Source: Hydrococcus rivularis NIES-593 (GTDB lineage Bacteria > Cyanobacteriota > Cyanobacteriia > Cyanobacteriales > Microcystaceae). From it: 64,000 bases of DNA. A program made the translations under genes and the position numbers. The DNA lies in assembly GCF_001904635.1 (NCBI RefSeq), contig NZ_MRCB01000013.1:1-64000 (forward strand). The letters run 5' to 3'. The notes beneath the pieces were generated by a model. The model had not been told where the DNA came from. It did no database searches and saw only the letters and a list, made by a program, of their open reading frames with translations. Of the stretch, positions 18,096 through 27,195 are shown in pieces; the first letter of the stretch is position 1, and every line of letters starts with the position of its first letter.

Positions 18096-18120
18096 GGTGC
18101 GTTACAGTTTGTAGCGCACC
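18096..18120. terminator. Hairpin between convergent genes
   Basis: GGTGCGTTAC pairs with GTAGCGCACC around a short loop, between the PfkB kinase stop (18068) and the malQ stop (18155). The T run is weak, so termination is likely but not certain. Confidence 0.5.
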
Positions 18121-18154
18121 ACTTTGTAAGATTAACAAGGACGACTAATTAGTA

Positions 18155-19660
18155 TTAGTATGGCGCGCGACCATAGAGATAGGTCAAATATTTGAGATGC
18201 TCGCCGACTTCCGAGTTTACCGCTTCGGCACGATAGCGCCAGCCCCAATTCCCATCGGGGACGCTTGGCGTATTCATGCGAGCATCGTTTCCCAAACCCA
18301 GCAGATCCTGGAAAGGAAAAATGGCTTGATTGGCAACCGAACCGAGGGCAAGGCGGATCAAACTCCAGTGAATGCCATCGGGACAAAGGCAGCCCAAATA
18401 ATCTACCACGCGCGCCTGTTCTTCAGGCGATCGCGCATTAAACCATCCCACCGTCGTATCGTTATCGTGAGTGCCCGTATAAACGATGCAATTGCGATTG
18501 ACATAATTGAAAGGTAAAAAGGGATTGGCGCGATCCGAATCGAAAGCAAATTGTAGAATTTTCATGCCTGGAAAGCCAAACTTATCGCGCAAAGCTTCGA
18601 CTTCTGGCGTAATTACGCCCAAATCTTCGGCTACGATTGGCAGTTTGCCTAATTTTTGCTTGAGCAGGTTAAAGAAAGCTTCTCCAGGGGCTTCTATCCA
18701 TTCTCCATTCATCGCGGTTTCTTCGCCTTGAGGGACGGCCCAGAAAGCCTCAAAGCCGCGAAAATGATCGATGCGGATGATATCTACATACTCCAATATT
18801 CCCTCAACTCGGCGCATCCACCAGGCAAAATTGGTTTGTTGGTGTTTTTCCCAGTCGTAAACGGGGTTGCCCCACAACTGTCCCGTTTCGCTGAAATAAT
18901 CTGGCGGAACGCCTGCCATCAAAGCCGCTTCCCCAGTTTCTTCATCTAAACAAAAGAGTTCGGGATTTGCCCAAACGTCTACACTGTCGTGGGCGACGTA
19001 AATGGGAATATCGCCAAAGATACTAATGCCTTTTTCATTGGCGTATTGTTTGAGGGCAGACCATTGGCGGAAAAACTGAAATTGCAGGAATTTCTGAAAG
19101 AAAATTGACTCGCCGAGACGATCTTTCCATTGGGCGATCGCGTCGGGTTTTCGTTTGGCAATGTCTTTATCCCACCTGTTCCAACTCTCTCCCTCGAACA
19201 CTTGTTTGAGAGACATGAATAAGGCGTAATCCTCTAACCAATCGCTATGGCGATCGCAAAATTTCTCGAATTCTTCTTGTAGTTCTTCAGATGCTCCCTG
19301 CTTAAAAGTCTGGCTTGCTTTTTGAAGGAGTGGCATCTTGGTTTGAGTCACCAATTCAAAATCTACTCTATCTAACGGAAAATCCGGCAAATTGGCAAAA
19401 TCTTCCTCGTCGAGTAACTCATCTTCTACCAGTTTTTCGGGGCTGATAAGCAGAGGATTGCCAGCTAGCGCCGAATAAGATAGATAAGGAGAATTCCCGT
19501 AGCCCGTCGGTCCCAGGGGCAGAATTTGCCATACTTGCTGGTAGCTATCTGCCAAAAAATCAATAAATCGATCAGCTTCCTCTCCTAGATCGCCAATCCC
19601 AAAACGGCTGGGAAAACAGGTAGGATGCAATAAAATACCGCTCGCTCTTTTATCAAACAT
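18155..19660 (-). CDS. malQ: 4-alpha-glucanotransferase (amylomaltase, GH77)
   Basis: The 501-aa disproportionating enzyme acts on maltodextrins from glycogen turnover. GH77 motifs are present: LPLGPTGYGNSPY, the nucleophile segment VDIIRIDHFRGFEAFW, the acid/base segment IVAEDLG, and YTGTHDNDTTVGWF. The frame is open to 19735, but that extension is a hydrophobic stretch unlike the family, so MFDKRASGILLHPT at 19660 is chosen. Confidence 0.94.
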   Translation of the reverse strand: MFDKRASGILLHPTCFPSRFGIGDLGEEADRFIDFLADSYQQVWQILPLGPTGYGNSPYLSYSALAGNPLLISPEKLVEDELLDEEDFANLPDFPLDRVDFELVTQTKMPLLQKASQTFKQGASEELQEEFEKFCDRHSDWLEDYALFMSLKQVFEGESWNRWDKDIAKRKPDAIAQWKDRLGESIFFQKFLQFQFFRQWSALKQYANEKGISIFGDIPIYVAHDSVDVWANPELFCLDEETGEAALMAGVPPDYFSETGQLWGNPVYDWEKHQQTNFAWWMRRVEGILEYVDIIRIDHFRGFEAFWAVPQGEETAMNGEWIEAPGEAFFNLLKQKLGKLPIVAEDLGVITPEVEALRDKFGFPGMKILQFAFDSDRANPFLPFNYVNRNCIVYTGTHDNDTTVGWFNARSPEEQARVVDYLGCLCPDGIHWSLIRLALGSVANQAIFPFQDLLGLGNDARMNTPSVPDGNWGWRYRAEAVNSEVGEHLKYLTYLYGRAPY

Positions 19661-19753
19661 TAATGGTTGCAGCCCCTTATCCGATTGATGTTGCTTGAGG
19701 ATTTTTAACACAAAAACCAGGATAAGATAAAGCAAAATTATACCCGACCAGAG

Positions 19754-20971
19754 TTAAGAATTTCTCAAGGCAGCGATTGGGTCGAGTTTAGCGGCTCTTT
19801 TTGCAGGCAATACGCCGAAAAATAGACCGACGGTGCCGGAAGTGCCTACCGCCGCGATAATAGCAATGGGCGACAGACTGGTGTAAAGCGAAGAAACGGC
19901 GCTGGTAATGGTAACTCCCCCAACTCCTAGAAGAACGCCGATAACCCCTCCCGTGGTGCCCAGAATGACAGCTTCTAGCAAAAACTGAAAGAGAATATCT
20001 CGCTCTTTTGCTCCGATCGCTTTGCGCAGCCCGATTTCCTGCGTTCGTTCCGTCACCGAAACCAGCATGATATTCATCACCCCAATTCCGCCGACGAATA
20101 GAGAAATCGCCGCGATCGCAGCTAGCATCATTGTCAATCCGCGATCGGTCTTTTGCGCCGTTTCCATCAAAGCCTTTTGGGGATAGATATTGACGGCATC
20201 CTCTTGTCGATTTTTATCTCGCACTCGCAGCAAATTCGTTACCTGAAACTGAGCGGCACTGATGCTATTTTTATCTCTAGCCGAAATCGCAATAACGCTG
20301 AGGGGAATTCCGTAAGGAGAAGTCCTTCCTAGGAGTTGATAGGCCATCGTTGTTAGAGGAACGATCGCTTTATCGTCCTGATTGGTTCCAAATAGCATTC
20401 CCTTGGGAGCAAGCACGCCGACGACTTGAAAACTTGTTTGTTTGATACGAATCGATTTTCCCACCGGGTTTTGTTTGCCGAACAATCGCTCGGCAATTTC
20501 GGCACCGAGTACCGCGACGCGATGGTTGCGCTTGAAATCGACGGCGCTGAGAAATCTTCCCCGCGCCATTTTAAAGTTGCGAACGTTAAGATAGCTTGCC
20601 GTCGTTCCCACAATTTGACTGTCGATCGATTGCTGGCGATAGGTTAATAGTTGTTTTGAATGAATTTCAGGGGCTACCCCAGCTACGGTTGGCACTTGCG
20701 TCGCGATCGCTTCTGCATCTGCTAGAACTAGCGGTTTGGTCGTCTCTGAAAGAACTCTTCTAATTTTTGGGGCAGTGAGACTGACGTAAAGAACTTTCGG
20801 TCCGAGAGACTCGAATTGTTTGGCTGTCATTTTTTGCGCGCCTTCTCCTATGGCAACCATGGCGATAACGGAAGCGTTACCAACAGCGATGCCTACCATC
20901 GTCAAGCTGCTGCGGAGTTTATGAGCTAGCAGCGCTGAGAAAGCCATTTTGGTGTTTTCAATTAGTGCCAT
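19754..20971 (-). CDS. MacB/FtsX-type ABC permease
   Basis: The 405-aa protein has an N-terminal membrane anchor (ALLAHKLRSSLTMVGIAVGNASV), a periplasmic MacB-core domain of about 220 residues, and a C-terminal FtsX module with three helices (GVMNIMLVSVTERTQEIGLR, KAIGAKERDIL, then FGVLPAKRAAKLDPIAALR). Such permeases need a MacB-like ATPase and usually a fusion protein. Neither is adjacent here. Substrate unknown. Confidence 0.88.
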   Translation of the reverse strand: MALIENTKMAFSALLAHKLRSSLTMVGIAVGNASVIAMVAIGEGAQKMTAKQFESLGPKVLYVSLTAPKIRRVLSETTKPLVLADAEAIATQVPTVAGVAPEIHSKQLLTYRQQSIDSQIVGTTASYLNVRNFKMARGRFLSAVDFKRNHRVAVLGAEIAERLFGKQNPVGKSIRIKQTSFQVVGVLAPKGMLFGTNQDDKAIVPLTTMAYQLLGRTSPYGIPLSVIAISARDKNSISAAQFQVTNLLRVRDKNRQEDAVNIYPQKALMETAQKTDRGLTMMLAAIAAISLFVGGIGVMNIMLVSVTERTQEIGLRKAIGAKERDILFQFLLEAVILGTTGGVIGVLLGVGGVTITSAVSSLYTSLSPIAIIAAVGTSGTVGLFFGVLPAKRAAKLDPIAALRNS

Positions 20972-21096
20972 GATTGAAAATCAATCGATTTTGGATTATT
21001 GATTGTGGATCGATCTTACGGATGAATCCGGAACTTGCGGCTAAATTTTGACTTCACTCAAGAAAGATCGAGACAACAAAAGTTACCGAACTGGGC

Positions 21097-21207
21097 TAAT
21101 CCATTTGTGAGGCAAACCACAAAGCCCAAATTATAAATGCGATAAACAAAAGCGTCCCTAAAATATTTGTCAAAGTATGAAAACTATGAGTATCGATTAG
21201 GGTCATG
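21097..21207 (-). CDS. Very small single-span membrane protein
   Basis: A 36-codon frame starts MTLIDTHSFHTLTNILGTLL and runs through a hydrophobic helix (FIAFIIWALWFA) to SQMD. The composition fits a thylakoid- or plasma-membrane peptide. I do not recognise it, and no clear ribosome-binding site is seen. It fills most of the gap between the permease and the alkyltransferase-like gene. Confidence 0.45.
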
Positions 21208-21289
21208 GTTAGCGATTTTGTTTACTCCCATCGTGGCATAGAAAAATGCTGAGTAGACATTCTGTAGTTTTTGTTTAACTTGCTAACGA

Positions 21290-21613
21290 CTAAATGTGAT
21301 TTTCGGGTTGCCATTGATAGCGGCGCAAGTCAATCTTACCGTCTTGACTGAATTCGATCCCCTCGTCTTCTAGGAGCGATCGCTGTAGATAATCGTCCCC
21401 GCGTCGCAAACTCGAATAGGAAATTTCTCCTTTGGCATTAATCACTCGATGCCAAGGAATTTCGGATGCGCTTGTGTTAATTTGATAGAGTGCATATCCA
21501 ACCAAACGCGCTTGTCCGTAGAGACCGGCTAATTCCGCTACTTGTCCGTAAGTTGCTACGCGACCATAAGAAATTTGCTGCACGATCGCATAGATCTTGT
21601 CGTAGGCACTCAT
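21290..21613 (-). CDS. Alkyltransferase-like protein (ATL)
   Basis: The 107-aa protein is an O6-alkylguanine DNA methyltransferase fold: YAIVQQISYGRVATYGQVAELAG, the recognition helix region ARLVGYALYQ, and the active-site segment IPWHRVIN. Tryptophan (residue 54) replaces the alkyl-accepting cysteine of PCHRV. That change defines ATL proteins, which bind O6-alkylguanine and pass it to nucleotide-excision repair instead of repairing it. The ATG at 21613 matches the usual start. The longer frame to 21661 does not. Confidence 0.9.
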   Translation of the reverse strand: MSAYDKIYAIVQQISYGRVATYGQVAELAGLYGQARLVGYALYQINTSASEIPWHRVINAKGEISYSSLRRGDDYLQRSLLEDEGIEFSQDGKIDLRRYQWQPENHI

Positions 21614-21758
21614 AGGCAAGGCAAAAATAAAGCAGTTTTCAGTTTTCTGAGAGACAGGCATTGGTCGATTGGGGGAAAGGAGAAAAAATCTTGTCTTCTA
21701 TTCACTTCGGTCACAGGAGGCTCTGCTGTAAAAGGGCGGAGGATCTCTGACTTAAAAA

Positions 21759-22310
21759 TTACTTTTTCCTTTTTACTTTTTCCTTTTTACTTTTGAAAGA
21801 GCGTTTCTTTTGCCAGCGCTTGCAGGTAGAACCGATCCAATCGCTAAGCGAATGACTCATCGCGCCTAGTTCTAAACCGATGACTAGCGCGATCGCTTCT
21901 TGGCGATAATTCTGAGAAATCGATTGAATCGCAGTGCGAGCGACTTGTTGCCAATTCCAGTCAAATCCCCAAATTAATTGCGCGATCGCGACTCCCGGTG
22001 TTGCGATCGCGATCGCACAAATCAGCAAATAGATTATCCGTAAGGTCGTACCGATAATCAACCCGTGGGAGAGTTGGGAACGGTGAGTGACGAGCATTTG
22101 GTAAGGTTTCCAAATCCAACGCAACTTTCCCCAACGCTTATACTGAAGCGAGTAAATATCCAAATCGGGACCAAACATCAATCCGCCGAATAAAAAAGCG
22201 CCTGCGACGATGAATGTCAATTCGCCCTCGCGAGTTAGCAGATAAGAAAGTCCTGCGATCGGTGGCAGACTCCATAAGGTAATGCGATCGTGAGTTCGAC
22301 CAGAAGGCAT
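21759..22310 (-). CDS. DUF2227 membrane-associated protein
   Basis: The 183-aa protein has the DUF2227 start MPSGRTHDRITLWSLPP, then FLFGGLMFGPDLDI and THRSQLSHGLIIG, with histidines and aspartates arranged as a putative metal site. The first two hydrophobic segments lie near residues 17-52 and 90-115. The tail (KRWQKKRSFKSKKEKVKRKK) is lysine-rich because the gene end runs into an AC/T-rich repeat (TTACTTTTTCC units at about 21759-21795). The original stop may have been lost. Confidence 0.8.
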   Translation of the reverse strand: MPSGRTHDRITLWSLPPIAGLSYLLTREGELTFIVAGAFLFGGLMFGPDLDIYSLQYKRWGKLRWIWKPYQMLVTHRSQLSHGLIIGTTLRIIYLLICAIAIATPGVAIAQLIWGFDWNWQQVARTAIQSISQNYRQEAIALVIGLELGAMSHSLSDWIGSTCKRWQKKRSFKSKKEKVKRKK

Positions 22311-22379
22311 AGATAAAATCTAAAACTAAGCCAGCGATCGATCTAGACACGACTTTTCTGGCTCAAGTTGCTCGAAGTG

Positions 22380-22407
22380 TTGTTTTCAAATAAAATCGTG
22401 TTATACT
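22380..22407 (+). promoter_or_regulatory. tRNA-Val promoter
   Basis: TTGTTT (22380-22385) and TATACT (22402-22407) are separated by 16 bp, with 16 bp from the -10 box to the tRNA 5' end. Confidence 0.5.
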
Positions 22408-22423
22408 CAGTAAGCATGGTTGC

Positions 22424-22495
22424 GGGCGGTTAACTCAGCGGTAGAGTATCTGCCTTACAAGCAGAGAGTCATTGGTTCAAATCCAATACCGCCCA
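22424..22495 (+). tRNA. tRNA-Val (anticodon TAC)
   Basis: A complete 72-nt cloverleaf is visible: acceptor GGGCGGT/ACCGCCC, D arm with AGCGGTA loop, anticodon arm TCTGC-CTTACAA-GCAGA with anticodon TAC, and T arm ATTGG-TTCAAAT-CCAAT. CCA is not encoded. Confidence 0.95.
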
Positions 22496-22645
22496 TGTTA
22501 AAGAATAGCAGCGTTTGGCAATTGAACGGGGTAAATCCGGGCAAGGCATTCATTAAATCGGCAATCATCGATCTTGCATTTTTTGGGCTAAAGCCCTTGA
22601 AAAACCCGGTTTTCCTTTCGCGACTTACATTGCCGGGTTAATATA

Positions 22646-22745
22646 ACCTGAGTTCGGGATAAGCAGAAACCCTAATTCGGTCGTTGTCTGAAAGAGTTAT
22701 TCTTTCGTAGAAACACTGGCTAAATTGTCTTATACCGAACTGACG
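22646..22745. mobile_element. 100-bp MITE-like element with 8-bp target duplication
   Basis: The ends ACCTGAGTTCGGGATAAG (left) and CTTATACCGAACTGACG (right) are inverted repeats sharing AGTTCGG-ATAAG. TTAATATA flanks the element exactly on both sides (22638-22645 and 22746-22753). There is no coding capacity. The rest of the 22496-23005 gap holds no gene. At 22761-22860 it has a repeat of the GTCATCCTGAACGATAG type, with an echo at 51497-51540. Confidence 0.7.
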
Positions 22746-23005
22746 TTAATATATTCAAAAATGTCATCCTGAACGATAGCAAAGGATCGAGGCGATTCTT
22801 TCCCCTCGCTGTCGCTGGAGGCTACGCTGCGCTTCAGATCGCACGCTCTCCAATGACAGGTAATATTTTTGAGTGCAACTTGATATTAATTCCCAAATCC
22901 GTGCGCATGCCAGGATAGAAGAAAAAATCTTTTGCCTATCATACATAACATAAATGGATAAAGCGATCGCTTTACCCATTTAAGCAGATTGTTATGACCA
23001 ACTAA

Positions 23006-23323
23006 TTAGTTGCCCGTACCAGATGGTTCTGTCGGAGCTTCTTGGGGAGCTGTCATACTTCCAGCATCGCTGGGTTCTTCTTTGGTTTCAGACTTAGTGG
23101 GATCGCTGGCAGGATCGGTTGTTCCAGGAGCGGTACTTTCGGGCGAAGTGCTATCTGGAGCAGCAGGAGATTCAGTGCCTGTGGGAGCTGTCGGATCGCT
23201 ACCAGGCGCAGTCTGTTCCGTACCTGAAGGCGCGGTAGTATCTGAAGGAGACTCCTGCGAAGCGCATGCGCCTAGAAAAGATGTCAAACCAAGAATAACC
23301 GATAAAGCGATTAACTTCTTCAT
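23006..23323 (-). CDS. Low-complexity Thr/Pro/Ser lipoprotein
   Basis: The 105-aa protein has a lipoprotein signal (MKKLIALSVILGLTSFLGAC, Cys at the lipobox). The mature chain is almost entirely Thr, Pro, Ser, Gly, Asp and Glu, in loose repeats such as SPAAPDSTSPESTAPGT. A strong ribosome-binding site (AGGAGGTTTTACA-ATG) fixes the start at 23323. It follows the DUF4168 gene by 55 bp on the same strand, probably as an operon. Function unknown. Such chains often act as flexible surface spacers. Confidence 0.75.
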   Translation of the reverse strand: MKKLIALSVILGLTSFLGACASQESPSDTTAPSGTEQTAPGSDPTAPTGTESPAAPDSTSPESTAPGTTDPASDPTKSETKEEPSDAGSMTAPQEAPTEPSGTGN

Positions 23324-23378
23324 TGTAAAACCTCCTATAGTTAACTTGTTTTTCGATGCTTTTGCCACTTCAGACAAG

Positions 23379-23957
23379 CTATTGTTGAATCATTTGCTGA
23401 ACTTGCTGTTGCAGGGATGGATCTTGTTGAATCGCTGCAAAAATTTCATTAAAACGCTGTATATCTAATCCCTGAGCTTGAACGGCTTCTTTCATCTTTG
23501 ACTCAGCCTCTTGCTGAAGTTGCGATACTTTAGCATTGGCTTGCTCAAAACTTTGCTTCTCTTCGTTAGAAATTTGGGTACTCGGCTGAGCGGAAGGATT
23601 GCTTTGAGATTGTTGGATCTCCATGAATCGCTCTTGGCTAAGTCCTTCGCCCTCAACAGCTTGAACCATCCGACCTTGATAATCTTTCTGAATAGTTTGT
23701 ATTTGCTTGATGGCGTTAGCGAATTTCTGAAGGTCTTCTTGAGAAACCTGCGATGATTGGGGTGCTTCTTGCCCTTGAGTTGCAGGCGCTTGTTGCGAAT
23801 CTTGAGTTGCAGGCGCTTGTTGCGAATCCCGCGTTGCAGGGGCTTGCTCTGTTTCCTGAGTTGCAGGAGATCTTTCCGTCGTCTGGGCGCGAATGGGCAA
23901 ACCCGCCGCCATCAATAGGGTAAGCGCAAAACTCCCTAATAATATCCGTTTGTACAT
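23379..23957 (-). CDS. Secreted DUF4168 protein
   Basis: The 192-aa protein has a signal peptide (MYKRILLGSFALTLLMAAGL, then PIRA-Q). Next is a degenerate repeat region (QAPATRDSQQ, QAPATQDSQQ), then two related helical repeats, DLQKFANAIKQIQTIQKDYQ with GLSQERFMEI, and FEQANAKVSQLQQEAESKM with GLDIQRFNEI. Duplicated units of this kind are the DUF4168 pattern in cyanobacteria. It is probably periplasmic. It is transcribed ahead of the lipoprotein gene. Confidence 0.8.
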   Translation of the reverse strand: MYKRILLGSFALTLLMAAGLPIRAQTTERSPATQETEQAPATRDSQQAPATQDSQQAPATQGQEAPQSSQVSQEDLQKFANAIKQIQTIQKDYQGRMVQAVEGEGLSQERFMEIQQSQSNPSAQPSTQISNEEKQSFEQANAKVSQLQQEAESKMKEAVQAQGLDIQRFNEIFAAIQQDPSLQQQVQQMIQQ

Positions 23958-24215
23958 GACCTTTTTTTCCTTTACGACTGCCAGCACTGCTACAAGCCGC
24001 AACCAATAGCGAGACTAGGCTTCTTCGGGTTGAATCCCTGAATTTTCTCTACCTAAATCTAAAAGCAAAAAGTAAAGATTTCGATAGTCTTTCGATTTTG
24101 AATTGTGGATTTTAAACTTTAGATTGGAATGCGATTTGTAGATCGAAGGCTCAATTGCGCTTGCAAGCGCGATCGCATCTACCAAAAGTGCAAATTTAAA
24201 ATTCTATCTTTGGTG

Positions 24216-25559
24216 TTATAAAATCTTGCGTCCCGTTAGCACTTGTCTGACTTCGAGCATGGCAGAATATGTTGGAAGAATATGAAGAGTTTCGCTAGCG
24301 GGAGTGAATTCTAAGGCAGTAGCGATCGCTTGTTCTAAATTTTCTCTGATAATTAACCGCACATCGTCGTTTCCATTGGTTTGCTCTCGACTGTATTGTA
24401 AGCGCAACGCCAGATCGTAAACGCGATCGCCGCTGACAATTAGCGTTCCTCCGCCGTCTACCAGCTTTTCTGTATCCACGTCCCAAATCCAAGAAACGTC
24501 CGTGCCGTCGGGGATGCGATCGTTCAAAACCAGCAACACGACAGAAGCTTTCCCCGTTTTTTTAATCTCATTAACCGTCCGAATTGTCTCGTTCATGCCG
24601 ACGGGATTTTTTGAGAGTAAAATTCTCACGTGCCTGCCATTAACGGTTAATTCTTCAGCCCTGCCAAAAGCGGCTTTGAAGTTTTTGACGATCTCAAAAA
24701 TAGCATTCCTCTCGATGCCGATTTCTTGGGCAACTAAGCCAGCCGCTAGGGTATTGTATTTGTTATAAACGCCGATGAGAATTTGCGGCCACTCCTGACT
24801 GTCTAAGGCAGGTTGACTTTTGCTAAAACCGCAATTTAGACACTGAAAATCTCCCAAATGAGACAGGTAAACGCCTCGATAGTCTAAAGGATGTCCGCAG
24901 CTAGGGCAGTAAATCGAGTCTACGGCATGGGGAATTTTGTCGAGATAGAGGGAAGGTTCGCTTAAGCCAAAAAATCGCACCCGTTGGGGTAACTGTTGCC
25001 CTAGATGAGAAAGGGTGGGATCGTCTGCATTGAGAACGACGATGGTGTCTTGGGGTAAGGGAGAAATCGCTTCTTGCCAGCGTCGGCTAATGGTATCGAC
25101 TTCGCCGTAGCGATCGAGCTGATCGCGAAATAAATTCAAGGCTAGGATAATGCGTGGCTGGCATTCTCGCAACACCAGAGGCAAAACATTCTCATCGACC
25201 TCTAAAATGGCGTAATCTGCCCTTAATTGACCGACTAGATTGGTATTGCCCAGAAGTGCGGTAATCAATCCATTCAGCAAATTGGCGCCCGTTGCATTGT
25301 GCGCGACTTTCCATCCCTGACTTGACAAAATCGTTCGCAGCAGCAGGGATGTGGTGGTTTTGCCATTGGTGCCGACAACGAGAATTACGCCGCGATTTAC
25401 TTGTTCGCACAGCAGCGATAGCAACCGAGGATGAAGGCGACGGGCAATTTCTCCCGGCAGGACGCTTGCTGCCCCAAGCTTCAAGCCGCGAACGATCGCG
25501 GTAACGGTTTTAGCGACTCCAACGGCTAAGGCTAAACGAATTCTGTCTGGCAGTTTCAT
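24216..25559 (-). CDS. murT: MurT-like Mur ligase (lipid II isoglutaminyl synthase subunit)
   Basis: The 448-aa protein has a Mur-ligase ATP site (VVGTNGKTTT, residues 62-70), the central domain (ALNLFRDQLDRYGEVDTI) and the MurT zinc ribbon (Cys218, 221, 240, 243), then the DUF1727 C-terminal domain. In Gram-positive bacteria, MurT with the amidotransferase GatD amidates glutamate in lipid II. gatD is usually adjacent, but it is not found in either flank here. The start at 25559 (MKLPDRIRLALAVG) fits the family. Confidence 0.85.
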   Translation of the reverse strand: MKLPDRIRLALAVGVAKTVTAIVRGLKLGAASVLPGEIARRLHPRLLSLLCEQVNRGVILVVGTNGKTTTSLLLRTILSSQGWKVAHNATGANLLNGLITALLGNTNLVGQLRADYAILEVDENVLPLVLRECQPRIILALNLFRDQLDRYGEVDTISRRWQEAISPLPQDTIVVLNADDPTLSHLGQQLPQRVRFFGLSEPSLYLDKIPHAVDSIYCPSCGHPLDYRGVYLSHLGDFQCLNCGFSKSQPALDSQEWPQILIGVYNKYNTLAAGLVAQEIGIERNAIFEIVKNFKAAFGRAEELTVNGRHVRILLSKNPVGMNETIRTVNEIKKTGKASVVLLVLNDRIPDGTDVSWIWDVDTEKLVDGGGTLIVSGDRVYDLALRLQYSREQTNGNDDVRLIIRENLEQAIATALEFTPASETLHILPTYSAMLEVRQVLTGRKIL

Positions 25560-25619
25560 ACAATTAACGGCTACCCCTGGAATTAACATAAATTTACAAT
25601 ATGGAAAGTAATTTTAGTG

Positions 25620-27098
25620 ATGGTTGAAACTCATTTGATATTCCTATCTCTAGACTCCATTGATGCAGTCTTTTCGCGAATGGTTGCCGCAGCCGAAAAA
25701 GTTCTTTTCGTATCTCTTGGCGGCATCCCTCTGATTATCCTCTGGTTGCTGGGAGGAGGCATCTTCTTCACCTGGCGCATGGGGTTTATTAATGTCCAAG
25801 GATTCAATCATGCCCTAAAAGTAGCCAGCGGAAAATACGATCGCGATCGCACTCACAGCAAAGGAGAATTATCTTCTTTTGGGGCGCTAGCGACGGCTTT
25901 ATCGGGAAGCGTGGGGTTGGGAAATATTGCTGGAGTTGCAATCGCAATTCAAGTGGGCGGTCCCGGTGCCGTTTTTTGGATGACGGTTGCAGCACTTTTG
26001 GGGATGTCCAGCAAGTTTGTCGAATGTACGTTAGGGCTGAAATATCGTGCCGTCAGACTCGATGGTACTCTGACTGGAGGACCGATGTACTATCTGTCTG
26101 GGGGATTGTCAGAACTCGGACTGCCAAAACTGGGTAAGGTTTTGGCGCTTTCCTTTGCCTTTTTTGGCATCGGGGCAGCTTTGGGCGGCGGCAATATGTT
26201 CCAGGCGAATCAAGCTTTTGCCGCTTTTGTGAAAGTTACGCCGATGGCGGCAAATTATAACTGGTTATTTGGCATTATCGCGGCTATTTTGGTCGGACTG
26301 GTCATTCTCGGCGGCATTAGCCGCATCAGCGTCGTTGCCAGTCGCTTAATCCCGACGATGGTGACAGTGTATATCGTTGCTTGTCTGTGGGTGTTGGGAA
26401 TTAAGTTTACTGAGATTCCTAATGCCGCGATGTTAATCGTCGGGCAAGGCATGTCCCCAGAGGCGTTGGCAGGAGGCTTAGCTGGCGCATTAGTGCAGGG
26501 GGTTCGCCGCAGTGCCTTTTCTAACAATGCCGGATTGGGATTTGCCGCGATCGCCCATGCAGCTGCTAAGATGAAAGAACCCGTCAGGGAAGGAGTTGTG
26601 GCAATTTTGGAACCGTTTATCGATACGGTTATCATCTGCAACCTGACTGCCTTGGTGGTGATTATCACTGGCACGTATGGTAGCCAGATAGCAGAAATTG
26701 GTTCCGGTTCCGAGATCGTTGCAGTGGCATTTGAGACGGTTATCGATTGGTTTCCTTTGCTGTTAACCGTCATTATTTTTCTGTTTGCCTTTTCGACGAC
26801 GATCGCTTGGAGTTACTATGGAGAGCGATGCTGGGCATATTTATTGGGCGAATCCAGCGTTGGGATTTTTAAGATACTTTTTCTGGCGTGTATCTTTGTG
26901 GGTTCGATTGTTAATTTAGGCGCGATCGTCGATTTCAGTGATATGATGCTCCTAGCAACAGCGATTCCCAATTTAATCGGTTGTATGCTTTTGTCTGGGA
27001 AAGTTGCTAGAGATTTAAAAGATTACTGGACACGCTTAAATCGTCAGAAATCTAGCCTTAAAAGCCATCTAAATTCCGAGCGATCGCTTATCAATTAA
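25620..27098 (+). CDS. Alanine/glycine:cation symporter (AGCS family)
   Basis: The 492-aa polytopic membrane protein has the AGCS signature ALSGSVGLGNIAGVAIAIQVGGPGA, GGPMYYLSGG, and AFSNNAGLGFAAIAHAAAK. About 10 hydrophobic segments are present. It imports alanine or glycine with Na+. It diverges from murT with 60 bp between, so the two promoters overlap. Start: ATG at 25620, the second codon of a GTG-ATG pair. Confidence 0.9.
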   Translation: MVETHLIFLSLDSIDAVFSRMVAAAEKVLFVSLGGIPLIILWLLGGGIFFTWRMGFINVQGFNHALKVASGKYDRDRTHSKGELSSFGALATALSGSVGLGNIAGVAIAIQVGGPGAVFWMTVAALLGMSSKFVECTLGLKYRAVRLDGTLTGGPMYYLSGGLSELGLPKLGKVLALSFAFFGIGAALGGGNMFQANQAFAAFVKVTPMAANYNWLFGIIAAILVGLVILGGISRISVVASRLIPTMVTVYIVACLWVLGIKFTEIPNAAMLIVGQGMSPEALAGGLAGALVQGVRRSAFSNNAGLGFAAIAHAAAKMKEPVREGVVAILEPFIDTVIICNLTALVVIITGTYGSQIAEIGSGSEIVAVAFETVIDWFPLLLTVIIFLFAFSTTIAWSYYGERCWAYLLGESSVGIFKILFLACIFVGSIVNLGAIVDFSDMMLLATAIPNLIGCMLLSGKVARDLKDYWTRLNRQKSSLKSHLNSERSLIN

Positions 27099-27195
27099 AC
27101 ATGAATTTTATTGCGATCGCAGACTGAATTAAAACTCTATCATCAATTCGATTCAACTATGTTTGATAAATGTTGAAATTAATTATTTATTTGCC

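Noticed and set aside
23006-23468. Plus-strand frame over the lipoprotein gene
   Set aside because: It is a Val/Gly/Ser-rich mirror of the low-complexity codons. The minus strand has a lipobox and a strong ribosome-binding site.
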